Origin: Clostridiales bacterium
GTDB taxonomy: Bacteria > Bacillota > Clostridia > Oscillospirales > Oscillospiraceae
NCBI GenBank assembly: GCA_019418625.1
Contig: DYBL01000037.1
Coordinates: forward strand, 1-18,345
Reading direction: 5' to 3'
DNA length: 18,345 nt
How positions within the stretch are numbered: the stretch's first letter is position 1; every line of letters starts with the position of its first letter. The notes under the pieces are model-generated. The model was not told the DNA's origin, did not search any database, and worked only from the letters and a program-made list of their open reading frames with translations. The position numbers and the translations under genes are program-made. Of this stretch, positions 13,219-18,345 are shown one piece after another.

Positions 13219-13884
13219 ATGAACTGGGGCGAGGTGAAGCTGGCGGCGCTGCAGCGGATCTTTTCCAACGACGGCGCCTCGCTGAACCGGGACGACAGCA
13301 ATGAGGAGTATCTCAATGCCATGCCGGCGGTGGCCAACGAGGCGCTCACCATCCTCACGGGCGTGGGCATCCCGCTTTTGCAGAAGCTGACGGTGGAGGT
13401 CTCCGGAGACGTTTCGGAGCCGGAGCTGGAGGGACAGATGCTGCGCCTGCCTCTGACGGCGGGCGGTGTGGCCCGGATCGACATGAGGGAGGCCGCTGCG
13501 GACTACCGGGCGCTGGAGGCCGGCGAGCTCTACCGGGAGACAGAGCGGGAGGGCTTTGGGCCGGCGGAGGAATGGAGCGTGGAGGGCGGAGACACCCTGG
13601 TGCTGCCGGTGGACCAGGCAGCGGTGTACACCGTGTATTACCGGGCCTATACGCCGCGCCTGACGGCATCCACGCCGGACGATCAGGACCTGGGTGTGCC
13701 CCGGGAGGCGGCGGAGCTGGTGCCGTTGTACATCGGTGCCCAGCTCTACCGGGAGGACGACATCCAGATGAGCACCCAGATGCTCAATGAGTTTGAAGTG
13801 GGGCTTTCCCGGCTCCAGCAATCGGCGGCGGAGCGCCCGGCCGGAGGCGGGGGACGGACGAAGAATACGACCCGGTGGTGGTAA
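13219..13884 (+). CDS. Head-tail adaptor, gp4/TTPA-like
   Basis: A 221-residue protein with an AAAAGGAGG site. It starts MNWGEVKLAALQRIFSNDGA and continues NEEYLNAMPAVANEALTILT, a helical beginning seen in adaptor proteins that dock under the portal in short-tailed phages (P22 gp4 or T7 tubular A-like). The middle is beta-rich with VEVSGDVSEPELEGQMLRLP and VYTVYYRAYTPRLT; the PREAAELVPLYIGAQLYRED helix near the end is also typical of these adaptors. The position directly after the capsid gene and before a nozzle-like protein supports the call. The basic, Gly-rich tail (GGGGRTKNTTRWW) may thread into the portal. Confidence 0.75.
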   Translation: MNWGEVKLAALQRIFSNDGASLNRDDSNEEYLNAMPAVANEALTILTGVGIPLLQKLTVEVSGDVSEPELEGQMLRLPLTAGGVARIDMREAAADYRALEAGELYRETEREGFGPAEEWSVEGGDTLVLPVDQAAVYTVYYRAYTPRLTASTPDDQDLGVPREAAELVPLYIGAQLYREDDIQMSTQMLNEFEVGLSRLQQSAAERPAGGGGRTKNTTRWW

Positions 13885-13899
13885 GAGGAGGCATTGGAC

Positions 13900-15768
13900 A
13901 TGGCACAGTATTCCATCCCGGCGGCGGAGTCCAAATATTCTCTGACCATGGAGTATTTCCGGGGGATCGATCTTTTGAACAGCCCCTCCAACGTGGATGA
14001 GAGCCGCTCCCCGGCGGCACCCAATATGGTCCGGGATCAGGTAGGGAAGGTCCGCAAGCGCATGGGCTACACCACCCGTGCCGCCGCGCCCAACGGCGGG
14101 CGGATCAACGGCGTTTACTTCCTGGGAAGTGAGCGGCTGATCCACGCGGGGACGGCCCTCTACAAGCACAGCGGCACGGAGTGGACGCTTTTGGCCGGGG
14201 ACATGGCGGACGCGCGCTCTACGGCCTTCGTCTTTGACGGAAAGCTCTATCTGCTCGACGGGGCGGTGTTCCGCTCCTATGACGGGAAAGAGGTCAAGCC
14301 TGTATCCCAAAGCGCCTATGTGCCCACGGTCATCATCTCCCGGAATCCGGACGGCGGAGGCACCAGCTACGAAGCACTGAACCTGATCGGGACCGCCTGG
14401 AAGGAGTCCTTCCTGGGAAAGGCGGAGGTCACCGAGTATCAGCTGACCGCCGTGGAGCTGGGGGAGGAAGCGGTGACGGCGGAGATCCTGGGAGAGGACG
14501 GCACCTGGGCGGAGAAGACGGAAGGGACGGACTTCACGGTGGATTGGGCTGCGGGCCTGGTCACCTTCAAGACTGCCCCGGGAGAGTCCCCGGTGAAGGG
14601 GCAGGACAATGTCCGCATCACCGCCCACAAGGCCCGGGAGGGCTATGCCGACAAGATCAACCGCTGCACCATCTGCACGGTGTACGGCGTGGGCGGCGCG
14701 GAGGACCGGGTGTTCCTCTCCGGGAACCCGGACGAGCCGGGACAGGACTGGTACTCGGGCTTTGAAGATCCCACCTATTGGCCGGATACGGCCTATACCA
14801 AGGTCAGCCGGGACGGAGGCGCGGTGGTGGGCTACGCGGTGCTGGGCAGCACCCTGGCCACATTCCTGCGGGGACGGGGCGTGGGGCGCAATGCCGTTAT
14901 CCGCACCGGGAGCCTGGACGAGGACGGAGAGGCCCTCTTCCGGGTGACCAATACGCTGCTGGGGGAGGCGCCGGTGGCCCGGCGCAGCTTTGCGTATCTT
15001 GGAAAGGAGCCCCTCTTTCTCACGGAGCGGGGCGTCTACGCCATCACCGCGGAGGAGCTGACCGGGGAGAAATACACCCAGGAGCGCAGCTACTTCATCT
15101 CCTCGGCGCTGGGGGCCATTGCCGGAAAGGAGGATGCGTCCGCTTCCATCTACCGGGACTTTTATGTGCTGGCCATCGGCGGCGACCTCTATCTTCTGGA
15201 CGGACAGCAAAAGACCTATGAGCGGAACAATCCGTACAGCTCCTATCAGTACGAGGCCTATCACTGGCCGGGCATCGGCGCCCGGCTCACCTGGGTAGAA
15301 GACGGCGTGCTGTGGTTCGGAACGGAGGACGGGAAGCTCAAGGAGTTTGCCTCCCATGTAGACGACCCGGAGAGCTACAACGACGACGGCGCGGCCATCG
15401 AGGCCTATTGGGAGACCAGCGACTTTGACGGCAAGACCTTTTTCAAAAACAAGACCTTCACCTCTGTCTCCGTCCGCCTTGCGGCGGCGGTGCTGACGGG
15501 CGTGAAGATCTACGCCCAGCGGCGCGGTATCTGGAGCCTGGTGTTTGACGCCAAGGAGCGGGCCCGGTTCTTCGATTGGAGCTACATCGATTTTGCAAAG
15601 TTCGTCTTTTCGGCGGATCGGACGCCCCGTACCCTCAGCGGAAAGGTGAAGATCAAAAAGGTGGATAAGACCCGGTTCCGCCTCCAGAACAGCGAGAAAA
15701 ACGAGCCGTTTGGCCTGTATGCGTTCGGTGTGGAGTGGAAGGAGCCGGGGAGCAATTACAAGAGGTGA
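13900..15768 (+). CDS. Tail nozzle/stabilisation protein, P22 gp10-like
   Basis: A 622-residue protein. The ATG at 13900 lies nine bases after a GAGGAG site; an in-frame TTG at 13894 is too close to it. After MAQYSIPAAESKYSLTMEYF and GIDLLNSPSNVDESRSPAAP NMV, a pattern common at the start of nozzle proteins (fibre-binding, R-rich GKVRKRMGY), it consists of short repeating beta segments: NGVYFLGSERLIHAGTALYK, ARSTAFVFDGKLYLLDGAVF, YLGKEPLFLTERGVYAITAE, DFYVLAIGGDLYLLDGQQKT and VLWFGTEDGKLKEF. These suggest a beta-propeller as in P22 gp10 or T7 gp12. An inserted domain (about residues 165-250) breaks the repeats. It probably closes the tail end and carries the fibres. Confidence 0.75.
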   Translation: MAQYSIPAAESKYSLTMEYFRGIDLLNSPSNVDESRSPAAPNMVRDQVGKVRKRMGYTTRAAAPNGGRINGVYFLGSERLIHAGTALYKHSGTEWTLLAGDMADARSTAFVFDGKLYLLDGAVFRSYDGKEVKPVSQSAYVPTVIISRNPDGGGTSYEALNLIGTAWKESFLGKAEVTEYQLTAVELGEEAVTAEILGEDGTWAEKTEGTDFTVDWAAGLVTFKTAPGESPVKGQDNVRITAHKAREGYADKINRCTICTVYGVGGAEDRVFLSGNPDEPGQDWYSGFEDPTYWPDTAYTKVSRDGGAVVGYAVLGSTLATFLRGRGVGRNAVIRTGSLDEDGEALFRVTNTLLGEAPVARRSFAYLGKEPLFLTERGVYAITAEELTGEKYTQERSYFISSALGAIAGKEDASASIYRDFYVLAIGGDLYLLDGQQKTYERNNPYSSYQYEAYHWPGIGARLTWVEDGVLWFGTEDGKLKEFASHVDDPESYNDDGAAIEAYWETSDFDGKTFFKNKTFTSVSVRLAAAVLTGVKIYAQRRGIWSLVFDAKERARFFDWSYIDFAKFVFSADRTPRTLSGKVKIKKVDKTRFRLQNSEKNEPFGLYAFGVEWKEPGSNYKR

Positions 15769-15777
15769 GGCGATGCT

Positions 15778-17397
15778 ATGAGCCAGCTGCAGAAGATCAC
15801 AGACGAGCAGATGGACGCTGTGGGCGTGGTGTCGGCGCCGGATGTGCTGACGGGGACGCCCAGTGAGAATAAGAACGTATTCGACAAGATGGTGCGCCAG
15901 CTCATTGCCCCGGCCTATAACCGGGCGGTGGATGCCATCGATGCCATCAACCAGACGGAGACAGGCATCCAGGCGGCGGAGGCGGTCCGGGTGGCCGCCG
16001 AGAATGGCCGGGTACAGGCGGAGAGCAGCCGGGCAGCGGCGGAAACGCAGCGGAGCCAGGCGGAGCAGGCGCGGACGGAGCGGGAGTCTGGCCGTGAGGC
16101 GGCGGAGCAGCTGCGCTCGACCCAGGAGACGGCGCGGGTGCAGGCGGAGAGCAGCCGGATCAGCGCCGAGCAGGAGCGAAACTCTGCGGAGTCCGCCCGG
16201 GCATCTGCCGAAGCTGCGCGCATCTCGGCAGAGCAGGGGCGCTTATCCCAGGAGGAGCTGCGCCGGCAGGCAGAGCAGGAACGGGTCTCCAAGGAAGAGG
16301 CACGGAACGCAGCGGAATCTGCCAGGGCGTCCGCGGAGAGCGGGCGGGGAGAGGCCGAACGGGAACGGGTCTCAGCAGAGACTGCCCGTACCTTGGCGGA
16401 GCAGGAGCGCGTCCAGGCGGAGAACCGCCGGGAAGATCAGGAGACCGGATATATTGCCCAGGCGAAAGACGGCGCCCTTTCCGCCAAAAGCTGGGCAGTG
16501 GGCGGCACGGGGACCCGGGCCGGAGAGGACACCAACAATGCGCAGTTCTGGGCGCAGCAGGCAGCAGGTGCCGCCGGCGGCGGTGTGTCCTCCTTCAACG
16601 GCCGGGCCGGCGTGGTGCTGCCGCAAAGCGGCGACTACACGGCGGAGATGGTGGGGGCAGACGCTGCCGGCAGTGCGGCTGTGGTCCAGCAGGCGCTGGC
16701 GTCGCAGATCGCGGCATTGACGGCGCAGCAGGTGGGAGCAGACCCGGCGGGCAGCGCGGCGGCGGTCCAGAAGAATCTGGACGCCCATACCGGCAACAAG
16801 AACAATCCCCACGCCGTCACGGCGGCGCAGGTGGGAGCGGCTATTGAATTATCGGAGGGCAGTGGAATAACTACATTGGACGAACTTCTTGCCAAGCGGC
16901 CCAGTGGATTTTATGGTGTCAGTCCTCCGTCCACCGGTTTCCCTCGTTCTGATTACTGGAACGTAATCGTGTGGGCGGATAAAAGAGTCCCTTCTGGAGG
17001 TAACTATACCAGAGCGATTTACGCTTCTCCGGTAAATAGCAACGAACTCTGGAAATTGCAGATCACCAATGGCGGCAACAAGGGCTGGGTAAGGCTTGTA
17101 ACAGAATCTGATCTAGCCAGTAAGTCCTCTGTTCAAACTGGAAGCTATGCTGGCACGGGAAGCTCTACGCTGGATCTGGATTTGCCCATTGAACCTAAGG
17201 TGCTTATTCTTGCTGGAAGCTATCAGGCCCCATTGGTCATAACTGGAGTTGGTGATTACTATTGCATCTATGACAACGTGTCTGGAGAATCGGTCGATGT
17301 AACTGAATTTGGGAAGCATGTTTCTCTTGAAGGAGGAAACACACATTCCGCTTATAACGAGAGTGGATCCACTTATTTTTGGACCGCGCTTTATTGA
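15778..17397 (+). CDS. Tail fibre with long coiled coil and variable tip
   Basis: A 539-residue protein. Residues 1-60 (SAPDVLTGTPSENKNVFDKM) are the probable anchor that binds the tail. Residues about 65-222 are a nearly unbroken heptad array of A-E-Q-x-R-x-S/A type (for example AEQERVSAETARTLAEQERV), a trimeric coiled-coil stalk. Next come SFNGRAGVVLPQSGDYTAEM (about 271), a repeated VGADPAGSAAAVQ module, and HTGNKNNPHAVTAAQVGA (about 336-354), all common in phage fibres. The last about 185 residues (GFYGVSPPSTGFPRSDYWNV, YASPVNSNELWKLQITNGGN and on to YFWTALY) are beta-rich and encoded by visibly less GC-rich DNA. This is probably the receptor-binding tip, exchanged by recombination. No intramolecular chaperone is recognised. 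Confidence 0.85.
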   Translation: MSQLQKITDEQMDAVGVVSAPDVLTGTPSENKNVFDKMVRQLIAPAYNRAVDAIDAINQTETGIQAAEAVRVAAENGRVQAESSRAAAETQRSQAEQARTERESGREAAEQLRSTQETARVQAESSRISAEQERNSAESARASAEAARISAEQGRLSQEELRRQAEQERVSKEEARNAAESARASAESGRGEAERERVSAETARTLAEQERVQAENRREDQETGYIAQAKDGALSAKSWAVGGTGTRAGEDTNNAQFWAQQAAGAAGGGVSSFNGRAGVVLPQSGDYTAEMVGADAAGSAAVVQQALASQIAALTAQQVGADPAGSAAAVQKNLDAHTGNKNNPHAVTAAQVGAAIELSEGSGITTLDELLAKRPSGFYGVSPPSTGFPRSDYWNVIVWADKRVPSGGNYTRAIYASPVNSNELWKLQITNGGNKGWVRLVTESDLASKSSVQTGSYAGTGSSTLDLDLPIEPKVLILAGSYQAPLVITGVGDYYCIYDNVSGESVDVTEFGKHVSLEGGNTHSAYNESGSTYFWTALY

Positions 17398-17411
17398 GCA
17401 GGGAGGACACC

Positions 17412-18038
17412 ATGAAGATCATCGAACTTTCCGCGCTTTCTAACGGAGCGCACCGCAATATGGAATCCTCCGCGTGGCTGGCGCCCCCGGAGGGCTGGGC
17501 CATGATCCCGGAGGAGATGGCGCTGCCGGATACCTACCCCTTTGTGGGAGTAGAGGCAGAGAAGATCGACGGCGTCATGACTGTGACTGCGCTGACGCCG
17601 GGCACCATGCCGGAGCCGGACCTGGAGCAGCTCCGCTCCGGCAAGGAGGCGGAGATCTCCGCTGCCTGCAACGGGGCCATCATAGCCGGCATGGACGTGG
17701 AGACCAGCCAGGGCACGGAGCATTTCGCCCTCCAGGAGACGGATCAGATCAACCTGACCACGGCGCTCTCCGCCGTGCAGGCAGGCGCCGACGGGTATCC
17801 CTATCACGCCGACGGGCAGCTTTGCCGGATGTTCACGGTGGAGGAGATCCAGGCCATCGCGCAGGCCAGTGTCCGGCACAAGCTCTATCACACGACCCTG
17901 TGCAACCATCTGCTGACCTGGGTGCGCCGGGCGGCGACGGCGGAGGAGCTGGAGACCATCACCTACGCGGCGGAGGGCCTGCCGGATGACCTTGCGGCCA
18001 ATATGACCCAGGTCCTGGCGGCGGCGCAAAATGTCTAG
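17412..18038 (+). CDS. DUF4376-like fibre-associated protein
   Basis: A 208-residue protein. The ATG at 17412 follows a GGGAGGACACC site; the frame extends to 17379, but that overlaps the fibre gene without a binding site. Residues about 1-75 form a small N-terminal part (MKIIELSALSNGAHRN, PEGWAMIPEEMALPDTYPFV). Residues about 80-200 match the pattern of DUF4376: LEQLRSGKEAEISAACNGAI, ETSQGTEHFALQETDQINLT, YPYHADGQLCRMFTVEEI and QASVRHKLYHTTLCNHLLTW. Such proteins are regularly encoded right after tail fibres and may be part of the baseplate/fibre or help its assembly. The DNA returns to high GC here, in contrast to the fibre tip. It overlaps the next start by eight bases. Confidence 0.75.
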   Translation: MKIIELSALSNGAHRNMESSAWLAPPEGWAMIPEEMALPDTYPFVGVEAEKIDGVMTVTALTPGTMPEPDLEQLRSGKEAEISAACNGAIIAGMDVETSQGTEHFALQETDQINLTTALSAVQAGADGYPYHADGQLCRMFTVEEIQAIAQASVRHKLYHTTLCNHLLTWVRRAATAEELETITYAAEGLPDDLAANMTQVLAAAQNV

Positions 18039-18345
18039 GGCCGGGCGCTGGGTGCTCTCCATGCTCCTGTGGACCTGGGGCGGCACTGTCTATTTTCTCC
18101 TGGAGGTGGCGTACAAGACCATCACGGGAGAGCCGGAGCGGATCTCCTGGACCATGCTGGTGCTGGCGGCGGGACTCTGCATTCCGGTGGAGCGATGCGG
18201 GGAGCAGCTGCCCTGGGAAGTTCCCCTGTGGCTCCAGGCGGCGGCCTGCGCGGCCCTGGTGACAGCGGCGGAGCTGGCGGCGGGACTGGTGCTCAACGTG
18301 TGTCTGGGCCTGGGGGTGTGGGATTACTCCTGTCTACCAGGCAAC
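18031..18345 (+). CDS. PF06541-type membrane protein, 3' truncated, holin candidate
   Basis: The frame from the ATG at 18031 is open to the window edge (105 codons), so the 3' end is missing. The ATG at 18061 is an alternative, since no clear binding site precedes 18031. Three hydrophobic segments are visible: WVLSMLLWTWGGTVYFLLEV, ISWTMLVLAAGLCIP and WLQAAACAALVTAAELAAGL. It ends NVCLGLGVWDYSCLPGN. The ELxxGLxLNxxLGLGVWDYSxLPGN signature is that of the putative ABC-transporter type IV (CmpB-like, PF06541) family. In phages, members of this family lie after fibre genes in front of the lysis genes, so a holin-like role is plausible. The missing C-terminus should carry at least one more membrane helix. 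Confidence 0.75.
   Translation, partial: MSRAGRWVLSMLLWTWGGTVYFLLEVAYKTITGEPERISWTMLVLAAGLCIPVERCGEQLPWEVPLWLQAAACAALVTAAELAAGLVLNVCLGLGVWDYSCLPGN

Noticed and set aside
13036..15357. A 773-codon minus-strand open frame opposite the adaptor and nozzle genes
   Set aside because: Same shadow effect; the plus strand holds coherent head-tail proteins over the whole length.
16840..17397. Diversity-generating retroelement target in the fibre tip
   Set aside because: No reverse transcriptase, accessory gene or template repeat is visible in the window, and no adenine-biased variable repeat was recognised.
1..18345. tRNA, rRNA or insertion sequence
   Set aside because: No cloverleaf, rRNA-like stretch, transposase or terminal inverted repeats were recognised by eye on either strand.

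Overview
The window is part of a tailed-phage genome, most likely a prophage or phage of a GC-rich gut Clostridium relative (Oscillospirales type). This is inferred from strong AAGGAGG-type ribosome binding sites, a dense layout with ATGA overlaps, high GC, and proteins of kinds I recall from gut Firmicutes phages. No host gene, integrase, tRNA, attachment site or CRISPR array is visible, so integrated versus free phage cannot be decided. The set of virion genes (portal, scaffold, decoration, capsid, short adaptor, beta-rich nozzle-like protein, fibre), with no tail tube, sheath or tape measure, points to a short-tailed, podovirus-like particle.

Layout. (1) 3-2638: seven small, translationally coupled accessory genes: an ASCH-like protein cut by the left edge, a zinc-binding protein, a tiny ribbon-helix-helix-like protein, two conserved phage proteins, an HNH nuclease and another small protein. 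(2) 2755-4437: large terminase. (3) 4438-7845: an accessory island that splits the packaging genes. It holds a structured non-coding stretch flanked by 22-nt direct repeats, an N4 Gp49/Sf6 gp66-type protein, a DUF4406 protein, a low-GC membrane protein on the minus strand with its own sigma-70-like promoter, an HUH-type replication nuclease-like protein, a small helix-turn-helix-like protein and a strong terminator. (4) 7940-15768: small terminase, portal with a zinc-ribbon insert, two tiny proteins, scaffold, decoration protein, major capsid protein followed by a terminator, head-tail adaptor and a gp10/nozzle-like protein. (5) 15778-18345: tail fibre with a long coiled coil and a compositionally different tip, a DUF4376-like protein, and the start of a PF06541-type membrane protein (holin candidate) cut by the right edge.

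How it works together: the terminase subunits, probably helped by the HNH nuclease, cut and pump DNA through the portal into a shell built from capsid, decoration and scaffold proteins. The adaptor and nozzle close the head, and the fibre recognises the host. The least ordinary part is the island between terL and terS: an HUH nuclease, a structured RNA candidate and an oppositely transcribed, foreign-looking membrane gene sit inside what is usually a compact packaging block.
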